Shown here: positions 19,216-26,678 of the stretch, one piece after another | How positions within the stretch are numbered: position 1 is the stretch's first letter | How the letters are laid out: each line of letters begins with the position of its first letter | Assembly (NCBI RefSeq): GCF_002278135.3 | Contig: NZ_CP029425.2 | Coordinates: 5,432,001-5,496,000, forward strand | Source of the DNA: Bradyrhizobium ottawaense | GTDB lineage: Bacteria; Pseudomonadota; Alphaproteobacteria; Rhizobiales; Xanthobacteraceae | Direction of reading: 5' to 3' | Length of the DNA: 64,000 bases | The notes under the pieces: model-generated | Told to the model about the DNA's origin: nothing | The model's input: the letters and a program-made list of their open reading frames with translations, nothing else | The model's database searches: none | Program-made: the position numbers and the translations under genes

Positions 19216-19668
19216 TTAGCCGCCGCAGCCGCCGATAGTGACCTTGACGGTCTTCTGCTCCATGAACAGCGAACCGTCACTCATCTTCGCGACCGCAATC
19301 ACGTTCTGCGTGGTCGCGAGCCGGATCCGGATCGAGGCTTCCGCCTTGCCCGACAGCGCTGTGAACGACAACGTCGCCACGCCCGCATTGGGGTTGCCGT
19401 CCGCGATGATCAGAACGTCTTTCACATAGGCGTCCGCCGTCATCGGGCTCTCGATGTTGATCGACAGCGGCACGGTGTTGCCGTTCTCCGCGATCTCCGG
19501 CAGGTCGAGCGCGATCTTTCCCTTGGCAGGCTGCTTGCCGCCGGTGAACGTCTCGATCCATTTCGCCGCATCGCCCGTCACTTCGGCATCGGCTGCCATG
19601 GGCATCAGCGTCAGCATGACGAAGCCGCCCCCGAGCGCAAATGCCTGCCGTCGATTGATGGCTTTCAT
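19216..19668 (-). CDS. soxY: SoxY, sulfur-carrying subunit of SoxYZ
   Basis: A 150-residue carrier ending in the invariant GGCGG swinging arm; C148 is the residue to which all sulfur intermediates are bound. The N-terminus MKAINRRQAFALGGGFVMLTL is a twin-arginine signal that exports the SoxYZ pair. It lies between soxX and soxZ with 18-19 bp spacing, giving the standard XYZ order. Confidence 0.95.
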   Translation of the reverse strand: MKAINRRQAFALGGGFVMLTLMPMAADAEVTGDAAKWIETFTGGKQPAKGKIALDLPEIAENGNTVPLSINIESPMTADAYVKDVLIIADGNPNAGVATLSFTALSGKAEASIRIRLATTQNVIAVAKMSDGSLFMEQKTVKVTIGGCGG

Positions 19669-19686
19669 TCCTGATCCTCCTCGCTG

Positions 19687-20142
19687 TCAGTTCAGCGTCT
19701 TGAGAAAAGCGATGACGTCCTCGACCTGCGCGGCCGTCAAAATGGATTTGCCTACGAATTCCGGGCGCACCCGGCTGAGGCCGTCGTTCCTGAAGAACGC
19801 CGGCATGACGGTGTTGGTGAAGATGCGCTTGGGGTCGGCGACAATGAGGCGCAATTGCGCCTCGGTGTAGCGGCCGGCGACATCGTCCAGCGACGGACCG
19901 AACTCGCCGTGGAATTCCTCGGACTTCAGGCTGGTGACCTGATGGCAGGCCAGGCAATTGCCGAGCGTGCGGGTCAGAAACACCTTCTTGCCGGCGGCGG
20001 CATTTCCTGGCGCGCCGGTCAGGGATTTCGGCACGGAGTCGTTGACGATTTCGAGCCTGATCGGCTCCTTGTTCGGCTCTTGCGCCAAAGCGCTTCCGGC
20101 CGACAGACAAAGTGCAAACGCAGCAGCAAGCGAGCGCCGCAT
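19687..20142 (-). CDS. soxX: SoxX, mono-heme cytochrome c of the SoxAX complex
   Basis: A 151-residue cytochrome with signal peptide MRRSLAAAFALCLSAGSALA and one heme site, CLACH at residues 63-67. A likely Met ligand lies in NTVMPAFF. SoxX is the electron-accepting partner of SoxA. It is the first gene of the main sox operon; upstream is a 130-bp AT-rich promoter with candidate operator elements. Confidence 0.93.
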   Translation of the reverse strand: MRRSLAAAFALCLSAGSALAQEPNKEPIRLEIVNDSVPKSLTGAPGNAAAGKKVFLTRTLGNCLACHQVTSLKSEEFHGEFGPSLDDVAGRYTEAQLRLIVADPKRIFTNTVMPAFFRNDGLSRVRPEFVGKSILTAAQVEDVIAFLKTLN

Positions 20143-20207
20143 GTTCCCTACCCTCGGATCGCGGGGTGACCCCCGCTCTTGGTTACGACGGACTCACAAT
20201 CCATCAA

Positions 20208-20233
20208 ATTCATTTATTATGATATGTTCATAT
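20208..20233. promoter_or_regulatory. Candidate SoxR operator upstream of soxX
   Basis: About 70-90 bp upstream of soxX, TTTATTATGATAT (20213-20225) matches 12 of 13 bases of a site at the soxW promoter, and ATATG-TT-CATAT (20222-20233) is a perfect 5-bp dyad overlapping it. An ATTC half-site lies at 20208. ArsR-family SoxR/SqrR regulators bind AT-rich dyads of this kind. Assignment is inference. Confidence 0.5.
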
Positions 20234-20272
20234 AAACGCTGACGTCAAGCGGAATTCGAAAGGCGCTCATGG

Positions 20273-20896
20273 TCAGCCGTTCGCGGCCAGAAACTCCCGG
20301 AACGAGCCGCGCTCGTAAGCGCGCTCCCGCACGAAACGAAACATCGCCAGGAAGTGCGGCGGCTTGAGATAGCCGGGTGCCCGCGCCACCTCGCGCGCCA
20401 TCGCGTCCTTTGCTTCGAGGCCATCGGCGGATGGCGGAAAAAACTGAAAGGTCGGCGTGAACCGGATCCCGTATTTCTGGGCGAGCTCTTTCTCTGTCAA
20501 TTCCTGGCGATCGAAGTCCGTCACCTTGCGCGAGCCGATCAGGTTGAGCTGCAACACCTCGAAATTGTCGCGGATGTAGCTCGCGATGCCGGCATCGGCG
20601 AAGTTCACCAGGTGCGTCTCGCGGCAATAGGGGCAGCCGCGCAGCTCCCACATGATGGCAAGGCGCTTGCCGCCGGCCGCAGCGCTATCCAGGTCCTCGC
20701 GCAGATCGAGGAAGCTCTGCAGGAACCAGGGCTCGTGATAGAGCCCGTCTTCTCCGACGGCGGGCTCGGCCGCCGCCGCGCCGCGGCCGGCCAAGGCCAC
20801 GCCTGCTGCGAATGCGAGGACGCCGCGTCGCGTCGGCGTGCGAAGCGACGTCGGGGTTTCGTGTATCGGAAGATCTTGCGCGCTGCTCATTTTCAT
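20273..20896 (-). CDS. soxW: SoxW-like periplasmic thioredoxin
   Basis: A 207-residue thioredoxin-fold protein with TRRGVLAFAAGVALAG as a late signal peptide (the n-region is unusually long) and the redox motif WELRGCPYCRE. In Paracoccus-type clusters SoxW receives electrons from the membrane protein SoxV and keeps SoxYZ reduced. Here soxV is two genes away and divergent soxX starts 130 bp downstream. No ribosome site is visible for either ATG (20896 or 20890), and the candidate operator overlaps the start, so the true start may differ by a few codons. SoxW versus a generic thioredoxin is inferred from context. Confidence 0.78.
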   Translation of the reverse strand: MKMSSAQDLPIHETPTSLRTPTRRGVLAFAAGVALAGRGAAAAEPAVGEDGLYHEPWFLQSFLDLREDLDSAAAGGKRLAIMWELRGCPYCRETHLVNFADAGIASYIRDNFEVLQLNLIGSRKVTDFDRQELTEKELAQKYGIRFTPTFQFFPPSADGLEAKDAMAREVARAPGYLKPPHFLAMFRFVRERAYERGSFREFLAANG

Positions 20897-20918
20897 TATG
20901 ATATTCGAATACACGAAT
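20892..20918. promoter_or_regulatory. Candidate SoxR/SqrR-type operator at the soxW promoter
   Basis: ATTC-N8-GAAT occurs at 20903-20918, the exact consensus reported for SqrR, the persulfide-sensing ArsR-family repressor related to SoxR. Overlapping it, TTCATTATGATAT (20892-20904) nearly repeats the soxX promoter element. The site lies between soxW (minus) and the unknown secreted protein (plus) and could control both. Confidence 0.55.
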
Positions 20919-20937
20919 GTGACAAGGAGATCCGATC

Positions 20938-21642
20938 TTGCGCTGCACCATCGTGCTGCTGGCATGGCTGGCCTCGAGCGCGCTCGCGCTCGGTGCGGAA
21001 GCCGATAGACTTGCGGATGTCGCATCGGCGATGGCGCCGATCATGGCCAATCTGCGCACCGCTGCGAGCTATGCGCGCACCGGAAATATCGCGCTGGCAC
21101 AGATCGAGACCGACGAGGCGGTCGCCGGGTGGAAGCGGCTCGCTTCCCTGCCCGCTGACGGACCGTCCGAGTTGTCGAGATTTTTCGACGGAGGTCGCGA
21201 ACGGCTGGCGACGGCGACGGCTGCACTGGACCGCGGAGACGATGTCGCCGCCGGCCGCGAGCTGCTTGCGCTCCGGCAGGCTTCTCACGCGCTCAGGCGT
21301 CGCGCAGGCCTCTACGATCTCGGCGATTGCATCTTCGAGATCGCGCCCGCCATGGAAACGCTGCGTGTCGCAGCCATCGGGTATGGCGAACGGCCGGCAC
21401 CCGCAAACGCCGAGGAGACCGTTGCCACTGCAGGCGCGTTCCGCGATCGGCTTCAACGCTGTAACGAATGGGCAAACAGCGAGATCGCGGCCCAAGGTGA
21501 ATTCCGCCGCCTGATCGACGGCGCAATCGCCAGCAGCGGCGAGATCGCTCATGCCGCGATGGCGGGCGACGGCCCCCTCGTGCATCGTTACCTCATCGAG
21601 TTGCAGTCCTTTGCCCAGTTGCTCGACTTCCGTTACGGCTAG
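20938..21642 (+). CDS. Secreted protein of unknown function in the sox cluster
   Basis: A 234-residue protein read from a TTG with AAGGAG 9 bases upstream. It starts with signal peptide LRCTIVLLAWLASSALALGAEA. The mature part is predicted mostly helical, with repeated Ala/Arg/Glu-rich segments and two cysteines (GDCIFEIAPAME and LQRCNEWANS). Its heme-free c552-like helical pattern suggests a four-helix-bundle protein, but I do not recognise the family. It diverges from soxW and converges on soxV with a 2-bp gap. Location implies a periplasmic sulfur-oxidation accessory role. Confidence 0.65.
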   Translation: MRCTIVLLAWLASSALALGAEADRLADVASAMAPIMANLRTAASYARTGNIALAQIETDEAVAGWKRLASLPADGPSELSRFFDGGRERLATATAALDRGDDVAAGRELLALRQASHALRRRAGLYDLGDCIFEIAPAMETLRVAAIGYGERPAPANAEETVATAGAFRDRLQRCNEWANSEIAAQGEFRRLIDGAIASSGEIAHAAMAGDGPLVHRYLIELQSFAQLLDFRYG

Positions 21643-21644
21643 CC

Positions 21645-22376
21645 TCAGCCGATGCTGGTCAATGCAGGGAAATACTCGAGCAGCCATTGCGAGACCGCGG
21701 GCATCAAGCCGGTCAGGAACATCAGACCCGTCGCCACCAGGAATACGCCCATCGTCTTCTCGATCAGGCCGAGATGCCGGCGCACACGACCGAGCGCGGC
21801 AATGAAGCGGCCGGTGAAGGCCGCCGCGATCAGGAAGGGAATGCCGGTCCCGACCGAATAGGCGAGCAGCAGCAGTGCGCCCCGCCCAGTCGTGTCCTCG
21901 GATCCCGCCATCAGCAGCACGGCGGCGAGGATGGGGCCGGCACAGGGCGTCCAGCCAAACGCAAAGGCCAGGCCCATGACGAAGGCCCCCGCCACGCCGG
22001 CCGGGCGGTTGTCGACCTGCACGGTCGCGCTGCGATAGAGCAGCGGAATCCTGAGCAGCCCCAGAAAATGCAAGCCCATGACGATGATCAGCCCGCCGGC
22101 GACGATGCCGAGCGTCGACAGATGCACGGAAATGAAGCGTCCCGCGATCGAGGCGGTCGAGCCGAGCGCGACGAACACCAGCGAAAAGCCCGCCACGAAG
22201 GCCAGCGCGGAGAGCAGGATCCGTGGCCGCAGATCCGGCCTGTCGCCGGATAGATCCGTGACCGAGACGCCGGCCATGTAGCACAGGAAAGGCGGCACCA
22301 GGGGCAGGATGCAGGGCGACAGGAACGACAACAGGCCCGCGACGAAGGCCGCACCAAGCGTGACGTCCAAGGTCAT
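21645..22376 (-). CDS. soxV: SoxV, CcdA-family thiol electron transporter
   Basis: A 243-residue membrane protein with six hydrophobic segments and the paired cysteines of the CcdA/DsbD family in LSPCILPLVPP (first segment) and GWTPCAGPILAA (fourth segment). CcdA/SoxV proteins carry reducing equivalents from cytoplasmic thioredoxin to periplasmic thioredoxins such as SoxW. The assignment as soxV rather than cytochrome c biogenesis ccdA rests on neighbours soxW, soxS and soxR. It diverges from soxS. Confidence 0.85.
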   Translation of the reverse strand: MTLDVTLGAAFVAGLLSFLSPCILPLVPPFLCYMAGVSVTDLSGDRPDLRPRILLSALAFVAGFSLVFVALGSTASIAGRFISVHLSTLGIVAGGLIIVMGLHFLGLLRIPLLYRSATVQVDNRPAGVAGAFVMGLAFAFGWTPCAGPILAAVLLMAGSEDTTGRGALLLLAYSVGTGIPFLIAAAFTGRFIAALGRVRRHLGLIEKTMGVFLVATGLMFLTGLMPAVSQWLLEYFPALTSIG

Positions 22377-22396
22377 TTCCGCCCCATCCCTAGCAC

Positions 22397-22418
22397 ATAT
22401 ACGAATTTAATGATATAA
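22397..22418. promoter_or_regulatory. Candidate operator between soxV and soxS
   Basis: The short spacer contains ATAT-N12-ATAT around TTTAATGATAT (22406-22416), sharing the ATGATAT core with the soxX and soxW promoters. It could control soxV (minus) and soxS-soxR (plus). The match is weaker than at the other two sites. Confidence 0.35.
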
Positions 22419-22466
22419 GCCCCAGGGACGTTTGCAAGCAAGTCCGCAAAGGGCCGGTTACGCAGC

Positions 22467-22838
22467 ATGAACAGAATCGTCGTTTTGCTCGCCCTGGCCG
22501 TCGGGCTCGCGCTGCCCGCGATGGCCTCGCGCGCCGCCGAGCTCGTCATGCTCGAGCGCGCTGGCTGCGTCTGGTGCGCGCGCTTCAACGCCGAGATCGC
22601 CCCGATCTACGGCAAGACCGACGAAGGCCGGGCCGCACCGCTGCGACGGGTCGACCTGAACAGGCCCCTTCCCGCCGATCTCGCCGGAATCGATCCGGGT
22701 CCCTTCACGCCGACCTTCGTCGTGGTACAAGAGGGCCGTGAGATCGGGCGCATTCGCGGCTATCCCGGCGATGCCTTCTTCTTCGGCCTGTTGGACCGAA
22801 TCCTGTCAAACACGGGATCGGAACCCGGGGGGTCGTGA
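22467..22838 (+). CDS. soxS: SoxS-like periplasmic thioredoxin-fold protein
   Basis: A 123-residue exported protein (signal MNRIVVLLALAVGLALPAMASRA) with redox motif ERAGCVWCARF (C34, C37) and a cis-proline-type GPFTPTFVVV segment. Small proteins like this, next to soxR, are the SoxS of Paracoccus-type clusters, which keeps SoxYZ active. The ribosome site is weak. It is followed 35 bp later by soxR in the same direction. Confidence 0.82.
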   Translation: MNRIVVLLALAVGLALPAMASRAAELVMLERAGCVWCARFNAEIAPIYGKTDEGRAAPLRRVDLNRPLPADLAGIDPGPFTPTFVVVQEGREIGRIRGYPGDAFFFGLLDRILSNTGSEPGGS

Positions 22839-22873
22839 CCACCTTGCGGATTTTCTGAGAGGAACTTGACGCG

Positions 22874-23224
22874 ATGCCGTTGCCAAAGCTGAAGGATATC
22901 GAGGGCTCCGCCGAACTCGAGCAGATGATCGAGAAGGCGCGCGAGGCCAGCGACATGCTCAAGGCGCTGTCGCACGAGTCCCGATTGCTGCTGCTCTGCA
23001 TCCTCGCCGAGGGCGAGAAGTCCGTGACCGAGCTCGAGCAGTTCCTGGGCGAACGCCAATCGACCGTCTCCCAGCAGCTCGCGCGGTTGCGGCTCGATCG
23101 GCTGGTGACGACCCGCCGCGACGGCAAGACGATCTACTACAGTCTCGCCAGCGAGGACGTTCGCAAGATTCTCACCGCCGTCTACGACGTGTTCTGCGAG
23201 CCGGTACGCCGGCGCCGCCGGTAG
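22874..23224 (+). CDS. soxR: SoxR, ArsR-family persulfide-responsive repressor
   Basis: A 116-residue winged-helix protein of the SoxR/BigR/SqrR branch of the ArsR family. The recognition region reads VTELEQFLGERQSTVSQQLARLRLDRL. Two cysteines, C42 in LLLLCILAEG and C108 in DVFCEPV, are 66 residues apart, the same spacing as the C41/C107 pair that forms the sensing tetrasulfide bridge in SqrR. GAGAGGAA precedes the ATG. It probably represses the sox promoters until reactive sulfur appears; its targets here are inferred. Confidence 0.87.
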   Translation: MPLPKLKDIEGSAELEQMIEKAREASDMLKALSHESRLLLLCILAEGEKSVTELEQFLGERQSTVSQQLARLRLDRLVTTRRDGKTIYYSLASEDVRKILTAVYDVFCEPVRRRRR

Positions 23225-23298
23225 TTCTCCGCGCTGGATTTTCGCGCCCCACCGGCGCAGACTACCCGCAAGGCAGAACCAAAAACGAAGCGGGAGGA

Positions 23299-24378
23299 AT
23301 GCTGAGCCCTTCGACCATAGCGTTTGCATGCGGGCTTGCCGCCGGCGCCGTGCTCGGCGTTGCCGGCCGAGCGGGTCGTTTCTGTACGCTGGCGATGCTC
23401 GAGGACGCATTCTTCGGATCGGATTTTCGTCGGCTGAAATCCTTCGCGCTGGCCGCGGCAGTCGCCCTGCTCGCGACCCAGGCGCTCGCCGCGTTCGGCA
23501 TTGTCGATCTGTCGCGGTCAATCTACCTCACGGCGTCGATCGGTCTTGGCGGTGCGATCATCGGCGGTCTGATGTTCGGCGTCGGCATGGCGCTGGTCGG
23601 CACCTGTGGCTTCGGCACGCTGGTGCGCGTCGGTGGCGGCGATCTAAGGGCCATCGTGGTCTTTCTCGTGCTCGGCCTGTCGGCGCTCGCGACCATGCGT
23701 GGCATCACCGGCATGCTGCGGCTGATGCTGATCGAGCCGTTGTCGGTGAGGCTGCCCGAGGGAAGCACCCAGACCTTGACGTCGCTGCTCGGCGCAGGCA
23801 GCGCGATGCGCGCGATCCTCGTCGTGGCGATTTCCGCCGCGCTGGCCTTCTGGGCCCTTGCGGATGGCAGGCTGATCCGGTCGCCGCGGCTGCTCGCCTC
23901 CGGTCTTGCCGTCGGCGCAGCAATCGCGTTCGGCTGGTTTGCCACCGGATGGCTTGCCGACGACGAGTTCGATCCCGCGCGGGTCTCCTCGCTCAGCTTC
24001 GTGGCGCCGCTTGGTGATGCCATCCTTTACGTCGCCACCTTCTCCGGCGCGCGGCTCAATTTCGGCATCGGCTCGGTTGCCGGCGTCGTCGCAGGCTCGT
24101 TTGCCGCCGCGATGCTCGCGCGCGGCTTCCGCTGGGAAGCGTGCGACGACGCTCGCGAGTTGAAGCGTCACATGATCGGCGCGCTGCTGATGGGCATCGG
24201 CGGCATCATGTCGATGGGCTGCACCATCGGTCAGGGCCTGAGCGCGCTGTCGACGCTCGCGGTTTCGGCCCCCGTCACGATGTTGGCCATCGCCTGCGGC
24301 GCGCGCCTTGGGCTCGAGTTCACGATGACCGGCGAGTGGCTGCCGGCGGTGCGCAGACTGTTCGGGGTCTCGACCTAA
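23299..24378 (+). CDS. YeeE/YedE-family sulfur-compound transporter
   Basis: A 359-residue polytopic membrane protein with the three family cysteines in GRFCTLAM (C29), VGTCGFGTL (C103) and SMGCTIGQG (C308). It belongs to the thiosulfate-importer-like YeeE family, as does the protein at the far end of the sox operon. GGGAGGA lies immediately upstream of the ATG. It follows soxR by 74 bp in the same direction and is probably part of the soxS-soxR transcript, closing the sulfur cluster on this side. Confidence 0.82.
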   Translation: MLSPSTIAFACGLAAGAVLGVAGRAGRFCTLAMLEDAFFGSDFRRLKSFALAAAVALLATQALAAFGIVDLSRSIYLTASIGLGGAIIGGLMFGVGMALVGTCGFGTLVRVGGGDLRAIVVFLVLGLSALATMRGITGMLRLMLIEPLSVRLPEGSTQTLTSLLGAGSAMRAILVVAISAALAFWALADGRLIRSPRLLASGLAVGAAIAFGWFATGWLADDEFDPARVSSLSFVAPLGDAILYVATFSGARLNFGIGSVAGVVAGSFAAAMLARGFRWEACDDARELKRHMIGALLMGIGGIMSMGCTIGQGLSALSTLAVSAPVTMLAIACGARLGLEFTMTGEWLPAVRRLFGVST

Positions 24379-24449
24379 ATCGAAAAACGCGGATCGGCGT
24401 CAAATCGCCGTCGAACTGCCGGCCTCGTATCCTCCTGCAACCCGGTTGC

Positions 24450-25110
24450 CCCTTCAAGCATGACGGCAGACACACCTTCGCATTCTCGCGGCGCAATTCG
24501 CCCGAGCTTTGCTTCGTCTCGCGACCCTCATAGCCAAGAGGGCGCAGGGAAGGCCGGGTGCTGGCTCGCACCCGCGGTCCGCTGCGCGAAAAGCGCACGC
24601 AGAAAGAACCGCACAGCAGCATACAGGTGGTGCCGATCACTCGGCCTTCCCTGCGCGATGGTCGGACGGCTTATGCCGTGATCTCCCGGGAGCCGACCAT
24701 TCCTTCTGGCCTCCCTCACCCCACGAATTGGATGATGCAGTCTGCCCGGTTGGGCTCGCTCGCACCTTCGCAGGACTTGACCGTAGCAACGACGGCCAGG
24801 ACCACACGGTTTTGCCGTACGCACGGCCCGCCATTTCGCCGCAGTTTTTCCAGCCCTGTCGACGAAGCCGGAAACTTACAGACGAGACGAAGCCTAGCAG
24901 CGCCGCTCGTCGCACGAAGCCTCGGGCTCACAGGGACTACCCGCCCTGCCCGCGCCTCTCGTGCCGGCGCTGCCGCGTCCACCGCAAGCCCGGCTCGCGA
25001 TGCGTGACGACACATGATCGCCCCTCTTGGGTGAGCCGGGATGGGCAACACATACGCCGAAACCGAATTTCGGTAAAGTGGAATATTTCTGCGCGCGGGG
25101 ATTGACAGAG
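24450..25110 (+). repeat. Degenerate dispersed repeat; gene-free 24379-25212
   Basis: The 834-bp gap between the second YeeE gene and the DUF3422 gene carries no convincing gene. Conceptual translations contain phrases such as GAGKAGCWLAPA and DHSAFPARWSDGL and end near PNFGKVEYF. I associate these with a dispersed non-coding repeat common in Bradyrhizobium genomes and often misannotated as short proteins. Boundaries are approximate. I see no transposase, terminal repeats or target duplication. Recognition is from memory, not a search. Confidence 0.5.
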
Positions 25111-25212
25111 GGCGACACAGGCACGGTTCCGTCGGATCGGCTCATCCACGTCTCCCAGTCGACCTCGCTTCAACCCGCTTATCGACGAAGCGCAAGAGCC
25201 TCGTTTGCGCCC

Positions 25213-26532
25213 TCAGTCGTGAGCGCCCGACATTTCGTCGTGCTTCAAGTGCCGCCTGCGGATATTGCGGGTGACGATCCAGACCACGGCCACGGCAACC
25301 GGCACGAAGATCGCGGTTGCCAGCGAAGGCTCGACATGCAGGCCACCGTCGTGGGCCCCCTTGGCGAGGTAGCCGAACAGGCTGACGACGTAATAGCCAA
25401 TGGCCGCCACCGACAAGCCTTCGACCGTGCTCTGCAGCCTCAATTGCAACCGGGTGCGCTCATCCATCGAGCGCAGCAGATCGCGATTCTGCTCCTCGAG
25501 CTCGACATCGACGCGTGTGCGCAACAGATCAGCCGCGCGCGCGAGCTTGATCGACAGATCCGCCTGCCGGTCCTCCATCGTCGCGCAGGTGCGCATCGCA
25601 GGTGCCATGCGGCGGGCGAGGAAGGAGGACCAGGTCGGATAGCCCGCGATCTCGCCGCCTTCGATCACGGCGAGGCGGGCCTGCACGATGTCGTTGTAGG
25701 CGCGGCTGGCGCCGAACCGGAACGAGCTGCCGGCAGCTCCCCTTTCGAGCGAAGCCGCCAATGCCGTCAGTTCCGTCAGGAGATGATTGTTGAGCTTGAG
25801 ATCCTCGGCACCCTGCATCTCCTCGAGCACTTCGACGAGCCGTCGGCCGATATGGTCGACAGAGGGCGCAAGCTCGAGCGCGGCGGGCAGACCGAGCAGC
25901 GCCAGCGTGCGATAGGTCTCGATCTCCAGCACACGCTGCACGAGGGCGCCGAGCCGGCCGGGCGAGAGGCCGTCGTTGCAAACGAGGATGCGGACGAAGC
26001 CCTGATCATCGGTGCGAAAGTCGGATGCAACGACGGCGGGACCGCTGCGGACCGCGGCGATGGCGAGACTGCCTCTCTCGAACAGCTGCTGCGCACGCTC
26101 CAGCGCCGCCGAAATCTGCTCGACCTCGAGCTTGACGGTGACCAGCAATTGGCCCGATTGCCGCAGAGACCGGATCAACGCGGCCGGCTCTTCACCGATC
26201 TCGCCGAACCGGCGCGCGGGCGTCTGCGGGCTGCTCAGGATCCAGGTGAAGGTGCTGAACTCCGAGTGTTGCTCCCAGCGCAGCTGGGTGTCACCGATCG
26301 TCACCTGGTGATGCTTTGTTCCGGCGTCCGGCGGCGCCTGCCCGTGCGACATACAAAATGCCACGAAGCTCTGCCGGTCCGCCGCAGCGACCTCGCCTTG
26401 GCCGAGAAAGGCAAAGCGCAGCACCGTGACCGGCGCCGTCAACCGGGTGAATGGGCGTGCATGCACCTCGGCCAGCACCGCACCGCGCTGCGGATGCAGT
26501 TCGAAGTCGGCGAGATCGAGGTCACGGTTCAT
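25213..26532 (-). CDS. DUF3422 family membrane protein
   Basis: A 439-residue protein with the DUF3422 pattern: an N-terminal soluble part (LHPQRGAVLAEVHARPF), RRFGEIGEEPAALIRSLRQSGQLLVTVK, a long helical middle (DRQADLSIKLARAADLLRTRVDVELEEQNRDLL) and two C-terminal membrane segments (about residues 365-390 and 402-422). The helical region resembles the CorA-type arrangement of a long helix before two membrane helices, but no GMN motif is present. Function is unknown. GGGGA precedes the ATG. It stands alone. Confidence 0.8.
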   Translation of the reverse strand: MNRDLDLADFELHPQRGAVLAEVHARPFTRLTAPVTVLRFAFLGQGEVAAADRQSFVAFCMSHGQAPPDAGTKHHQVTIGDTQLRWEQHSEFSTFTWILSSPQTPARRFGEIGEEPAALIRSLRQSGQLLVTVKLEVEQISAALERAQQLFERGSLAIAAVRSGPAVVASDFRTDDQGFVRILVCNDGLSPGRLGALVQRVLEIETYRTLALLGLPAALELAPSVDHIGRRLVEVLEEMQGAEDLKLNNHLLTELTALAASLERGAAGSSFRFGASRAYNDIVQARLAVIEGGEIAGYPTWSSFLARRMAPAMRTCATMEDRQADLSIKLARAADLLRTRVDVELEEQNRDLLRSMDERTRLQLRLQSTVEGLSVAAIGYYVVSLFGYLAKGAHDGGLHVEPSLATAIFVPVAVAVVWIVTRNIRRRHLKHDEMSGAHD

Positions 26533-26678
26533 CGACGGTCCCCTGGTGCGCTGTCAGGCCGCGATGTGCCGCCAACCTGGCCGTTCACTACCACAACACA
26601 CCTCGCCTGCAACGCATCGCGCGTTGCGAGGCCATTTTTTCGTCGCGGAGACTTTCGCCGCCCACGACCTGACCAGAC

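Noticed and set aside
24509..25105. 198-codon plus-strand frame in the sox-DUF3422 gap
   Set aside because: Resembles the conceptual translation of a dispersed non-coding repeat; several frames look equally protein-like.
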